The notes: generated by a model not told the origin, from the letters alone. A stretch of 64,000 nt of DNA from Chitinophagales bacterium (GCA_013298845.1 JAAFJN010000001.1:1-64000); one strand, 5' to 3'; positions 53,562-63,093 are shown, numbered from the stretch's first letter. Made by a program: numbers and translations.

Positions 53562-54700
53562 GAATTGGTATAGTATGTTACCCCACCTACGGCGGATCGG
53601 GTGTATTGGCCACAGAACTGGGCCTCGGCCTCGCCCGAAAGGGCCACGAAGTGCACTTTATTACGTACCGCCGCCCCGTTCGTTTATCGGCTTTTTCGCC
53701 CAATGTATTTTACCACGAGGTGGACGGTGAAGACTATCCTTTGTTTGAATACCCGCCCTACGATACGGCTTTGGCCAGTAAAATTGTGGACGTGGTGCAA
53801 TACCAAAACCTCGACATTTTACACGTACACTACGCCATTCCCCACGCAACGGTGGCTTATATGGCCAAAAAAATCCTGCTGACCAAGGGCCGCTACATTC
53901 CCGTGGTCACCACCCTGCACGGCACCGATATTACCTTAGTGGGCAACAACCGTGCATTCGCGCCCGTCGTGGAGTTTAGCATTAATAAAAGCGACGGCGT
54001 TACGGCGGTTTCTCAAAGCCTTAAAGAAGAAACCGAGCGCGTGTTTCACATCGAACGGGATATTCGCGTCATTTACAACTTTATTGATTTTCACCGTTTT
54101 AAAAAAACCAATAAAGAGCATTTTAAAAAAATTATCGCCCCCGATGGCGAGCGCATTTTGGTGCACACCTCCAATTTCCGCAAGGTAAAACGCGTGGAAG
54201 ATGCCATTCTGATTTTTAAACAGGTACACGAACAAATTCCCTCGCGCCTGCTCATGATTGGTGATGGTCCCGAACGTCAAAACGCCGAACAACTCTGCCG
54301 CGAAATCGGGTTGTGCGACGAAATTCGGTTCCTCGGCAAACAAGACGCCATCGAAGAATTACTCGCCATTTGTGACCTCTTCCTGATGCCTTCCGAAAGT
54401 GAAAGTTTTGGCCTGGCCGCCCTCGAAGCCATGGCCTGCGAAGTGCCCGTGGTGTCGTCCAACGGCGGCGGCCTGCCGGAGGTAAATATTCACGGAGTTA
54501 CCGGTTTTCTCAGCGACCCCGGCAACGTGGACGAAATGGCCCAATACGCCATTCAACTGCTCAAAAACGACGAAATGTTGCAAACATTCCGCGCCAATGC
54601 CCTTCAGCAGGCCAAACGGTTTGACCTGGATACCATTTTGCCCGATTACGAAAATTATTACGAAGAGGTGATTCAGCGGAGCGTGCATAAGGTGGTGTGA
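53558..54700 (+). CDS. bshA: N-acetyl-alpha-D-glucosaminyl L-malate synthase
   Basis: 380 residues, GT4 glycosyltransferase making the first bacillithiol intermediate from UDP-GlcNAc and L-malate. BshA hallmarks: [84 protein letters not shown], and the donor-binding [20 protein letters not shown]. Overlaps the upstream conserved gene by four bases. Presence of bshA implies bacillithiol as the main low-molecular-weight thiol, in keeping with the redox proteins nearby. Confidence 0.95.
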   Translation: MRIGIVCYPTYGGSGVLATELGLGLARKGHEVHFITYRRPVRLSAFSPNVFYHEVDGEDYPLFEYPPYDTALASKIVDVVQYQNLDILHVHYAIPHATVAYMAKKILLTKGRYIPVVTTLHGTDITLVGNNRAFAPVVEFSINKSDGVTAVSQSLKEETERVFHIERDIRVIYNFIDFHRFKKTNKEHFKKIIAPDGERILVHTSNFRKVKRVEDAILIFKQVHEQIPSRLLMIGDGPERQNAEQLCREIGLCDEIRFLGKQDAIEELLAICDLFLMPSESESFGLAALEAMACEVPVVSSNGGGLPEVNIHGVTGFLSDPGNVDEMAQYAIQLLKNDEMLQTFRANALQQAKRFDLDTILPDYENYYEEVIQRSVHKVV

Positions 54701-54708
54701 GGTCACCT

Positions 54709-57594
54709 TTAGCGGAAGATTAACTTACCCAGATAACGCACCGGTCCGTTGCCATTTATTTCCACCCAATACACGCCACTGGCCAGGCCATTGCGCGGCA
54801 AAGCGACTTGTTGTCCGTTCACGGGTGCGGTGCGCACGACCTGACCCAATGCGTTGCGCACCACAAGTACCTGCTCCGGTGCGGCCTCGGGCCAACGGAT
54901 AAGGGCTATTTGATCGGCCGGATTGGGTTGAATGATGAGCGGTGTAGTTGCAGGGGTCGGCACTTGCCACACCCCCGATGTTTGTGGAATACCTACCGTG
55001 TGAAATACCAGATTGGTGTTTTGCGGGGCCGTTAGATCCGCTGATAAAGCCGCCGAATTATACACGATGGTACCCGTGTCCAACCCCGGTTTTAATACCG
55101 CACTAAACTGCACAAATCCCGCGCTGATGGTCGCCGAATCGGCCACGGTTTTCAGGTACAAAACGCCATTGGTCCCCATGTGCCACGTAAAAGGCAAATT
55201 GGATGGCCCCACGGACAAAGTAGCATAATCGAGGTTAGGGTCCAACGTATCGGCAATGAGCACTTCGGTGGCGGGGGCTGCCAAATCAAACGAAACCATG
55301 TAATCAATTTTGCTCTGTTGGGCCACCAGATTCAGCGGCGGCACTCCCGTAGGGTTGGCACTGAGCAACACATTGGGCAGAATCACTACTTCGTTTACAA
55401 CCCGACATTCCATATCCGAAAACGGACTGCCCGTGGTATTGTATAATTGGTTGGCCAAACCCAGGCTCCAACTAACGGCCTGATCGGGGCAGCCTTCCAC
55501 CGGTACCGATGGTGCGCGCAGTTCGGGCGCAAACGGCTCCTGTTCCAAACCAAACCGCCACGAATGACCATTGGCCGCAACCGGGAAGATCAATTGTTGC
55601 CCCGCCGGAATGGACGGAATACCGCCGTTGAACATAATCACGTGGTCATCGGCGATAATGTACTCCAAATTGGGGGTGCTGGGCGCAGTTCCCACGTTGT
55701 TGACTTCAAAATAAACCGTATCCATTTGGCAATACCCGCGCACTTCGAGCAGGGCACCCGACCAGTCGCCGGTGAGGGCCGTGGGGCACAGCACATCGGG
55801 GGTAACGGAAACGGTGGAACACAGGCTAAGTCCGGTAATGGCATCGTCGTTGGGGACTTGCACCAGCAACTCAATTTGGCCACAATCGCCGGGCGCGAGG
55901 TTGCCCAATGCAAATACCGCCACGCCATCGGTCAGGGTAAACGGCAACGACGCACTGATGAGCGTTAAGCGACTATCCAGCGCGAGGTGCGCGGTGGCCG
56001 GTTCCGCCAAAGCGGTTCCTTTGTTGCAATATTGGAGAAATCCCGTTGCGTTTTGGCCTTTTTGCAAACCCGGAATATTGAGTTCTACCTGCATAAACGG
56101 GCATTCGGTGGCGGCCTGCACCGCAAAATCTACCGAGGTAACGGTCGTCGCGGTATCGCTGGCAAACGACACCGTCACCGGATTATCACACACCTCCCAA
56201 AGGTAATTGGGCGGCAATAATTCCAGCGTCACCACCCCGGAATCGGCAATGGTGTGGTAGGTGCCGTTGTTATCCGTCGGGCTAAACCATTGAAATTGGT
56301 CGTCACGCACCTGAATCAGCCATTGCGCCACGCCGGTTTCGAGCGTATCGGTTATACAATTGTCGTTGGTATCGTGGGCCACGCGCCCCACTATTTGGTG
56401 TTGGTACAACGTGCCGTCGGCGGCAATTTTGATAAAACACGCCTCGCCGGAATTATTGGCACCACCCAACAAACCAATACTGCCATTTTCCAATTCTTCC
56501 ACGTCAACAATGCCGTAACCCGACTGGTTTTGAGGAATCGGGACGGCCCAAAGTAACTGTCCCTGCGGCGTAATTTTGGCAACGGCATTCCGGTAAAACA
56601 CCAAATTGATACTGGTACTCACCACCAAAACGTAGTTGCCATCGGAAGTGCGGATCAGTTGATAAATATTCAGGTCGGGCGTGTTGAGCAACGGAGCCAG
56701 CACGGGCGTTAAAGGTGCCTCGTGTACGGTTTGCCCGGCGTTATCCAGCGTTACCAGTCGAATATTACTCTCCTGGTTGTTGATAATGGTACTGGTGATG
56801 TAAAAAAGATAACCGCTGTTGCCGTACCCAAAAGCATGCGTCGGGGGAATGGGAAATGAAGTAATCGTATTCCCTTCGGCATCCACCAAAGTCATTTTGG
56901 CCGTATCGTCGCTGTTGTTAAAAAAATTACCGCCAAAATAATATTCCAAAATGGCACATTGACCATTGGGTCCAAATTTCAGGTGTTGAAAAAAGCCATC
57001 TTCGAGGTAAAACAAGTTTCGGTCAATGATGCGTTGCCATATTTTGTCGCCGTTGGGCGCAATTTTGATGATGTACGCGTCCATCGTCAGGTCGGTTTCG
57101 TTTTCAAAAAAACCACTGAGGTACACGCTGCCATCCACGTCCTGAATGACGTAATTGGTAATGCCGTAGCCCAAATTGATAAATTTATTCATCTGGTTAC
57201 TTTCGCCCAAGGGATATGATTTCTGCCAAACGAGTGCGCCATCCAATCGCAAACGCCGCACCTGCAACACCGAATCATCTTCCACGGCTTGCAGGGCTAA
57301 AAAATCGCCATTATCCAAGGCGTACCAAATATCGTTGTTCCCCGGACTGCTGTGGGTAGGCCCCAAACGCACAATTTCGCCGTCGGTATTGGTTTGCACT
57401 GATACGTTGGTACTGGCCAACAAATACCCTTCCGGATTGGGCCAAATGGATTTGCCCAGCGAGCCAATGTTAAAAGTTGTGTCGTAAAACTGGGCAAAAC
57501 CCTGCGCGGTGGCGGCAGAGGTTCCCATATACAACAGGCAAATAGCCCATAAAAAGATACGTTCCGGGATACTGTGGTGTTGATTATAAAACAT
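54709..57594 (-). CDS. Large T9SS-exported protein with propeller and DUF7619/DUF11-like domains
   Basis: 961 residues from the ATG at 57594; the open frame continues upstream but across the promoter. Signal peptide about 31 residues (ending MGTSAATAQ). Residues ~35-420 are repeat strands of the IIKIAPNGDKIWQR/AVAKITPQGQLLW kind. Then a DUF11/DUF7619-like part: VRDDQFQWFSPTDNNGTYHT, GLQKGQNATGFLQYCNKGTA and ATEVLIADTLDPNLDYATLS with GFVQFSAVLKPGLDTGT. T9SS type A tail: IIQPNPADQIALIRWPE, LASGVYWVEINGNGPVRYLG. Surface protein; ligand unknown. Convergent with bshA. Confidence 0.85.
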   Translation of the reverse strand: MFYNQHHSIPERIFLWAICLLYMGTSAATAQGFAQFYDTTFNIGSLGKSIWPNPEGYLLASTNVSVQTNTDGEIVRLGPTHSSPGNNDIWYALDNGDFLALQAVEDDSVLQVRRLRLDGALVWQKSYPLGESNQMNKFINLGYGITNYVIQDVDGSVYLSGFFENETDLTMDAYIIKIAPNGDKIWQRIIDRNLFYLEDGFFQHLKFGPNGQCAILEYYFGGNFFNNSDDTAKMTLVDAEGNTITSFPIPPTHAFGYGNSGYLFYITSTIINNQESNIRLVTLDNAGQTVHEAPLTPVLAPLLNTPDLNIYQLIRTSDGNYVLVVSTSINLVFYRNAVAKITPQGQLLWAVPIPQNQSGYGIVDVEELENGSIGLLGGANNSGEACFIKIAADGTLYQHQIVGRVAHDTNDNCITDTLETGVAQWLIQVRDDQFQWFSPTDNNGTYHTIADSGVVTLELLPPNYLWEVCDNPVTVSFASDTATTVTSVDFAVQAATECPFMQVELNIPGLQKGQNATGFLQYCNKGTALAEPATAHLALDSRLTLISASLPFTLTDGVAVFALGNLAPGDCGQIELLVQVPNDDAITGLSLCSTVSVTPDVLCPTALTGDWSGALLEVRGYCQMDTVYFEVNNVGTAPSTPNLEYIIADDHVIMFNGGIPSIPAGQQLIFPVAANGHSWRFGLEQEPFAPELRAPSVPVEGCPDQAVSWSLGLANQLYNTTGSPFSDMECRVVNEVVILPNVLLSANPTGVPPLNLVAQQSKIDYMVSFDLAAPATEVLIADTLDPNLDYATLSVGPSNLPFTWHMGTNGVLYLKTVADSATISAGFVQFSAVLKPGLDTGTIVYNSAALSADLTAPQNTNLVFHTVGIPQTSGVWQVPTPATTPLIIQPNPADQIALIRWPEAAPEQVLVVRNALGQVVRTAPVNGQQVALPRNGLASGVYWVEINGNGPVRYLGKLIFR

Positions 57595-57609
57595 AAGCAA
57601 AATTTTTGA

Positions 57610-57617
57610 CAAAAGTA
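57610..57617 (-). promoter_or_regulatory. -7 box for the T9SS gene at 54709-57594
   Basis: Minus-strand TACTTTTG, 16 bases before the ATG at 57594, which sets that start. Confidence 0.5.
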
Positions 57618-57926
57618 GGTAGGAGCGGCTGTTCAAAAAGAGGACAATTTTTCCCAATTCTTGAAAAATTTTTTGCGCCTTTTTAATATAATTTAGCCAT
57701 TTTAAAACGATATGGGCGTTGGCGCTGGCAAATTCTTTACCCATATTGGAGCATTTAGTCAAATATTTATGCTAACTATCAAGGCCCTTTGCACAGTGAA
57801 AACGTACGAAATCCGGGCTTTCCCGCCATCTATGACCAAATATTGGTAGAATCCGCAGTTATGCCGTTTTTTTGACCTCGGAGAGTAGGCTGGATAGTTA
57901 CAAAAAAATTCATTTTTACAAAATTC

Positions 57927-57956
57927 TTGAAAAATATTTAAACCTCAATATCTTTA
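57927..57956 (+). promoter_or_regulatory. Promoter abutting the helical-repeat gene start
   Basis: TTG at 57927-57929, 19-base spacer, TATCTTTA at 57949-57956 (one mismatch to TAnnTTTG), four bases before the ATG at 57961: another leaderless arrangement. Confidence 0.5.
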
Positions 57957-57960
57957 CCCA

Positions 57961-59358
57961 ATGGAAAATACTTTTCTGGTGCAGGTTTTTGAAGGTTTGG
58001 CCGAAGCCGAATACGGTCGCGTTCGTAAATTTTTGCAATCGCCCTATTTTAACCGCCGCACCGATGTGTTGGCCTTGTTCGATTGGCTGGTGCGCCGGGC
58101 CAATAACCCTGTCACCGACGATTCCCTCGCGGCTGCGCACGCGGCGGTGTACCCCAACCGCCCCTTTTCCGCCGCCGATATTCATTTGGTATCGCGTTAT
58201 TTATTGGCATTGCTGGAGCAATATATGGCCTGTGAGCAATGGCAAAGCGACGATTTGCAGCCGCGTTTGCACCTGTTGGCGGCGTTGCGGCAACGAAAAC
58301 TGGGGCCGCATTTTGAACGGCACGCCCAGCGGTTGGAGCAGTCGCAACGGCAACGCACCGAACGCCACGCCGATTTTTACCGCGTGGAATACGCCCGCCA
58401 ACGCGAAGTATTTGAATACCGAATACTGTTGCAGCGCAATTGGCAGCACAATTTATCGGGTATTGTGGAGGCTTTGGGGCATTTTTTTGCGCTCGAAAAT
58501 TTGCGGTGGTCGGGCATGATTGCCAGCCTGAAAATGCGTTCGGGTGCCCAAATTCCCGATCCGCCCTTAGCCGATGCCGTTCGGGAATGGGCCGCCTCCG
58601 CCGATACGCCGGTGTCGGTAGCGGTACAACTCAACAGCACCCAAATCATGCGCGAACCCGAAAACGAAGCGGCATTTGAGGCATTGTGCGCTTTGCTGCC
58701 GGGTAGTTTTGCCCTGTTTCCGCCCTCCCAATGCCGCGATTTGTACATGACCGCCATTAATTTTTGCATCAAAAGGCAAAATAAAGGCGAGCGGCATTAC
58801 ACCCAAAAAGCACTTGACCTGTACCGGCAGGCGTTGGAAAAAGGGATTTTGCTGGACAATGGTATTTTGCCCAAATACACCTATCACAACATCAATGCAT
58901 TGGCCCATTTGGCCGGTGAAGGAGCCTGGGCCGAGGTTTTCCTCACCGAATACAAAGGTTTGTTGTCGCCCGATACCCGCGAGAACGTTTTTCAGTATAA
59001 CTTAGCTGTTTGTTATTTCCGGCAGGGACAATACGACCGGGCACTTGAACTGTTGCGTACGGTAGAAACCAACGAAATGTTTGAGCAATTGGACATTCGG
59101 CGGATGCTGCTGCGTGCGTATTTTGCCTTGGGCGAATGGGCGGCTCTGGATTCGTTACTCGATAGTTTTAACGCCCTCTTGCAACGTCGGAAAGATTTGG
59201 GGTACCACGCGGAAACTTATCGGAACCTGGTGCGGTTTACCCAAAAAATACTCAAAATACGCTGGAATAAACCCGCTAAAAAGGCCGCTTTGGCCGAAAA
59301 AATTCGCCAAACGCAGTACGTCGCGGAAAAAGAATGGCTGCTGGAACAACTGCGCTGA
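57961..59358 (+). CDS. Conserved Bacteroidota helical-repeat protein, function unknown
   Basis: 465 residues, soluble. The N-terminal EYGRVRKFLQSPYFNRRTDV is the signature of a Bacteroidota hypothetical family; the rest is helical with TPR-like pairs (YNLAVCYFRQGQYDRALELL, LLRAYFALGEWAALDSLLDS). Same overall design and N-terminal logic as the gene at 8565 (xLFQLxKSLxKxEKRxFKLF), so probably distant paralogues. The C-terminus is basic and helical. truB follows after 14 bases, so they may be cotranscribed. Confidence 0.7.
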   Translation: MENTFLVQVFEGLAEAEYGRVRKFLQSPYFNRRTDVLALFDWLVRRANNPVTDDSLAAAHAAVYPNRPFSAADIHLVSRYLLALLEQYMACEQWQSDDLQPRLHLLAALRQRKLGPHFERHAQRLEQSQRQRTERHADFYRVEYARQREVFEYRILLQRNWQHNLSGIVEALGHFFALENLRWSGMIASLKMRSGAQIPDPPLADAVREWAASADTPVSVAVQLNSTQIMREPENEAAFEALCALLPGSFALFPPSQCRDLYMTAINFCIKRQNKGERHYTQKALDLYRQALEKGILLDNGILPKYTYHNINALAHLAGEGAWAEVFLTEYKGLLSPDTRENVFQYNLAVCYFRQGQYDRALELLRTVETNEMFEQLDIRRMLLRAYFALGEWAALDSLLDSFNALLQRRKDLGYHAETYRNLVRFTQKILKIRWNKPAKKAALAEKIRQTQYVAEKEWLLEQLR

Positions 59359-59372
59359 AACAAATTGACATT

Positions 59373-60185
59373 ATGCTAAACATCATACATCCCCACCAAA
59401 TGCCCGATGAACTGCCCAAAGGTTTTGTGCTACTGGTGGACAAACCTTTAGGCTGGACTTCCTTCGACGTGGTGAACAAAATTCGGTATTTCCTTAGTCG
59501 GCGCGTGGGCGTAAAAAGAATCAAACTGGGCCACGCCGGCACGCTTGACCCCTTAGCCACGGGCCTGCTCATTTTGTGCGCCGGAGAATACACCCGCCGC
59601 ATCGAGGAGTTTCAGGGCCAGGAAAAAGCCTACACGGGCACCATGACTTTTGGGGCCGTAACGGCCTGTTATGACCTGGAAAAACCGGTGGAACCCGAAC
59701 AAAACCCCGTTGTACTCTCCCCGGAACAACTCGAAGCCGCGCGGTTGCAGCAAATTGGCGATATTGACCAATACCCGCCCGTTTTTTCGGCGGTTAAAGT
59801 GGACGGCAAACGCCTGTACACCAACGCCCGTAAAGGCACCGACATCGAATTACAGCCCCGAAAAGTGCAAATTACGCAATTTGAACTCTCCTCCCTCCGG
59901 CCCGTGGACCCGGAAACTATTCGCCCCGAACCCGTGAACCTGGCGGGCAAAGGGCACCCCATCTGGTGTTATCCCGATTACCCGGAAGGGCTTCAGGCGG
60001 ACTTCGAGATTGTGTGCGGCAAAGGGACGTATATCCGTTCAATGGCCTTTGATATGGGCCAACTGACGGGTTGTGGGGCCTACCTCAGCCGTTTGCGGCG
60101 TACCCGTATCGGGGCTTTTAGCGCCGATGATGCCTGGTCGGTGGAGGCACTTACCGAAGCCATTAAAGCCGGTATTGTTTCGTAA
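59373..60185 (+). CDS. truB: tRNA pseudouridine(55) synthase
   Basis: 270 residues from the ATG at 59373 (an earlier in-frame start overlaps the previous gene; 59400 is also possible). Makes Psi55 in the T-loop of tRNA. Catalytic Asp59 in GHAGTLDPLATGLLI, motif KPLGWTSFDVVNKIR, YTGTMTFGAVTACYDLEKP, YPPVFSAVKVDGKRLY, and the GKGTYIRSMAFDMGQ substrate-binding block. Length and motifs are typical for Bacteroidota TruB. Confidence 0.95.
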   Translation: MLNIIHPHQMPDELPKGFVLLVDKPLGWTSFDVVNKIRYFLSRRVGVKRIKLGHAGTLDPLATGLLILCAGEYTRRIEEFQGQEKAYTGTMTFGAVTACYDLEKPVEPEQNPVVLSPEQLEAARLQQIGDIDQYPPVFSAVKVDGKRLYTNARKGTDIELQPRKVQITQFELSSLRPVDPETIRPEPVNLAGKGHPIWCYPDYPEGLQADFEIVCGKGTYIRSMAFDMGQLTGCGAYLSRLRRTRIGAFSADDAWSVEALTEAIKAGIVS

Positions 60186-60208
60186 ACTGCCACTTTAGAC
60201 ATGCTCTT

Positions 60209-60547
60209 ATGATACCAACTTATCACCAATTAGTGTACGCCGTTACCCGCCAGGTACCCAAAGGACGGGTCACTACCTACGGAGCCATTGCCGATTTTTT
60301 GGGATTGGGCGCTTCCCGGATGGTGGGTTGGGCACTCAACAACCGCGTAGATGATGTGCCCGCGCACCGGGTTGTCAACCGAAAAGGGGAACTGAGTGGC
60401 CGACATAAGTTTGCCACCCCTACCCTCATGGCAGAATTGCTGGAATACGAGGGTGTAAAAATCGAAAACGATCAGGTGGTAGAGTTTGAGCGGTTATTTT
60501 GGTCGCCCGCCGCCGAATTAGGCGACGATTGGGAATTTCCGGGTTAG
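60209..60547 (+). CDS. Alkyltransferase-like protein (ATL; MGMT fold without active Cys)
   Basis: 112 residues. The sequence follows the DNA-binding half of O6-alkylguanine-DNA alkyltransferase: VYAVTRQVPKGRVTTYGAIA, LGLGASRMVGWALNNR with the arginine finger region, then PAHRVVNRKGELSGR. The active-site PCHRV of real MGMT is PAHRV here (Cys replaced by Ala52), the mark of ATL proteins that bind O6-alkylguanine and pass it to nucleotide-excision repair without removing the alkyl group. That role is known for the family; uvrA is present in the window but not linked. Confidence 0.9.
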   Translation: MIPTYHQLVYAVTRQVPKGRVTTYGAIADFLGLGASRMVGWALNNRVDDVPAHRVVNRKGELSGRHKFATPTLMAELLEYEGVKIENDQVVEFERLFWSPAAELGDDWEFPG

Positions 60548-60591
60548 TGCACGAGTGGGCTTGCAAGTGATGTTTACAAGTTACAGCCCAA

Positions 60592-63093
60592 CTACGGCTT
60601 TACCACCAAAACCTTACCACTTTGCACTTGGCTGGCCGCCCAAATCCGCAGATTGTAATAACCGTCGGCGAGGGTATGGACCGGAATAGTGTGTTGGCCC
60701 GCTGCCAAATTGGCCACCGAATACACCGCTTTCCCCTCTGCATCGTACATGGTCACTTTCACGGCTTCGGTGGGAAGCACCAACTGAAGTACATCGCTGG
60801 CCGGGTTGGGGAAAAACCGCGCGGTTAATACTTCCGAGGGGTTATTTTCGGACTGCTGCTGCGGGTTCAACTGGTTTTCAAACGTCACCAAAGATTGTCC
60901 GTTGCAGGTGGCCACGCTGGCGTATTGGTTAATTAACCGCACCAATAAATCGTTAAAGGCTTCCACTTTGTATTCGTCGGTGGTAGGTTCCAAGTGTTTG
61001 TTACCCACGCCGGAGTGGTCGGTGAGAAACACGTAAGAACCATTGGTCGCCAGGCCAAAAAATTTCATCAAAAACTCCGTGTCTTTTTGGATACCACTGG
61101 CGCTCACCGGCACGATCCGAATGCCCCTGCGAGCGGCTTCCTGAATACTGCGCTGCATATTGGCGTTTATTTCGGGGGTTTGGTGCGGACTGGCGTCGAG
61201 GATGAGAAAACAAATACGCGCCACCGCTTCATCGCTCCATTTTTGGCGAAATACCACTTCTTCCAGCGCGCTGTGCACGGCCTCGGGGGTATCGCCACCG
61301 CCGTCGGCGTATTGGTCCTGAATGTAGGCCACTGTACTCTGAATATCGGGAGAGAGGCCGCTGCTTTTCACCAAATACGCATCGGTGTTATCGCGGTAAA
61401 ATGTCGCACCCATGCGAATGGTGAGGTCTTTGTTGGTGCGCTGAACGCGGACAATAACATCCAGCAATTCCGTTTTGAGGTAACTGATTTCGTCGCCCAT
61501 GGAGCCGGTAGCGTCCACGGCCCACATGATATCGAGGAGTTTGGGGGCCTGGCAATCGCGTTGAACGGTAAAGCGGTTAATGCCAGCGCCGTGCGATTTC
61601 ACGGTGCCTAATTGTTGTTGGCGGCCGTTCAGTGTCGCGTAAGCCGAAAGCGCGCCCGGTGCGGCAGACGGATCGGTGAAACCGTACCACAATTCGGCCT
61701 TTCCGGTGTTGTCGGTGCGGGCTTGCCAACACGTTGCACCGGCGGCGTTGGTGAGCGTCACGGGTACATCAATCGCCGGAAAACCCGCTTCATTGAGCAA
61801 TAAAACTGTGTAGCGGTGTTTTGGAAAAAAGCCGTAGGTGCGTTGGTGGTCGTCAATTTCACCGTCTTTGAGCATATCGCTCCAATGGCGGTTCCAGTTG
61901 TCGAGGTCGTTCCACTCACCGGCGGTGAGTACACCGGCGGCGGGTTGAGGGGTATTGACAACGACGGCGGGTTTAACAAGATCAACTTTAAAGGAAACAG
62001 CATCATGGACATCTCCGCGCATTTCCGGCGCAGAGGGGGCAAGACCTTCTTCATCCAGTAAATCAGTTTCAAATTTGTTTCCACGGTAAGGATTTAAGTC
62101 TTCTTTAGGGGTTTCAACGGTAGTTTTGGGGACTTCACGGGGCGCATCTTTGGTTTCACCGCTGATCCGCGAAACTTTTATGCTTTCCTTACCATCATCT
62201 ATCGGCGCGGTCGCGGGCGGTGTAACGGCCGCCGGTGCGGATTTTTTGGGGGCCTCAGATTTTTTTTCCCGCTCACTGGCGCGGCGTTCTTTGGCTTTGG
62301 TACTTTTTTTATTAGTATAACCAATGGTCACTACTTCATCTAACTTCATAGAAGATTCTCGCATCGTACATTTTTTTTCAAAAACCTCCGACAATGTCAC
62401 CTTCTTAAATTCAATGGTTTCGTAACCATAGTAAGAAATGATAACATCGTAAACACCCGGTTCTACCGGAATTTGAAAATTACCATTTATATCGGTAACA
62501 ACGCCCGTTTCCTTTCCTTTTGCCGGTTTTACCAAAACAGTGGCACCAATAATTCCATCTTTAGTCTCTTCGTCCACCAAGTGCCCTTTTAACGTATTAT
62601 CGCGGTACCAAATGCCGTTTTTTGTTTCACCCGATGGGAATGTTAAAGTTGGCATCGGAACCGGAGCGGGGGGCGGAGTCGGAGTGGGCGGCGGAGTGCT
62701 TACCAAAAACGCATCGGACCAAAAGGAAGTAGTGACCTGGCGTTGGGTAAGTGCCGGTTCGAGGATAATGTTGGCGCGGCGGTTCGCCGGATTTTGCGCG
62801 GGCGCACGGAGCAAGCGGAGGGTTTCGTAATTATTTTTGGCAAATTCGAGGGTGTATTTGCCCTCCGGTAGCGCCAGTTGGAAAGCGCCCTGTGCATCGG
62901 TGGTGGTAGTAGCAATGGTTTTTTCGTCTTGCGAAGCGGTCACTGTTACCCCGGCGAGGGGTTTATTTTGGCTAACGACCCGGCCTTCCAGTTGCGGCGC
63001 AGCGGCAGGTTTCCAAAATGTAAAAGCCATTAAAACGAAGGCCAATACCCCGAATGAAAGTTGTTTCGTAATTGCTGAATTGAAGTGCATCAT
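60592..63093 (-). CDS. VWA-domain surface protein with SusC-like N-terminal segments and T9SS-like tail
   Basis: 833 residues. An N-terminal hydrophobic segment is followed by a carboxypeptidase-regulatory-like domain (~33-110), a Pro/Thr linker (TPPPTPTPPPAPVP) and a second such domain (~165-240: GHLVDEETKDGIIGATVLVK, VTDINGNFQIPVEPGVYDVI). Then comes a segment reading MKLDEVVTIGYTNKKS, which resembles the LxEVVVxGYGxQ region of SusC/TonB receptors, but no barrel follows. A Lys/Glu/Ala-rich linker precedes a VWA domain with MIDAS-like WAVDATGSMGDEISY (near 525) and ILDASPHQTPEI. C-terminal sorting domain: FFPNPASDVLQLVLP, LADGYYNLRIWAASQVQSGK. Likely surface-exposed. Confidence 0.85.
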   Translation of the reverse strand: MMHFNSAITKQLSFGVLAFVLMAFTFWKPAAAPQLEGRVVSQNKPLAGVTVTASQDEKTIATTTTDAQGAFQLALPEGKYTLEFAKNNYETLRLLRAPAQNPANRRANIILEPALTQRQVTTSFWSDAFLVSTPPPTPTPPPAPVPMPTLTFPSGETKNGIWYRDNTLKGHLVDEETKDGIIGATVLVKPAKGKETGVVTDINGNFQIPVEPGVYDVIISYYGYETIEFKKVTLSEVFEKKCTMRESSMKLDEVVTIGYTNKKSTKAKERRASEREKKSEAPKKSAPAAVTPPATAPIDDGKESIKVSRISGETKDAPREVPKTTVETPKEDLNPYRGNKFETDLLDEEGLAPSAPEMRGDVHDAVSFKVDLVKPAVVVNTPQPAAGVLTAGEWNDLDNWNRHWSDMLKDGEIDDHQRTYGFFPKHRYTVLLLNEAGFPAIDVPVTLTNAAGATCWQARTDNTGKAELWYGFTDPSAAPGALSAYATLNGRQQQLGTVKSHGAGINRFTVQRDCQAPKLLDIMWAVDATGSMGDEISYLKTELLDVIVRVQRTNKDLTIRMGATFYRDNTDAYLVKSSGLSPDIQSTVAYIQDQYADGGGDTPEAVHSALEEVVFRQKWSDEAVARICFLILDASPHQTPEINANMQRSIQEAARRGIRIVPVSASGIQKDTEFLMKFFGLATNGSYVFLTDHSGVGNKHLEPTTDEYKVEAFNDLLVRLINQYASVATCNGQSLVTFENQLNPQQQSENNPSEVLTARFFPNPASDVLQLVLPTEAVKVTMYDAEGKAVYSVANLAAGQHTIPVHTLADGYYNLRIWAASQVQSGKVLVVKP

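Larger units (their letters stand above)
57595..57960. other. 366-base divergent intergenic region
   Basis: It holds the -7 box for the minus-strand T9SS gene near one end and the -7 box for the plus-strand helical-repeat gene at the other. Between them the sequence is A/T-rich and I see no gene, RNA or repeat. Confidence 0.5.
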
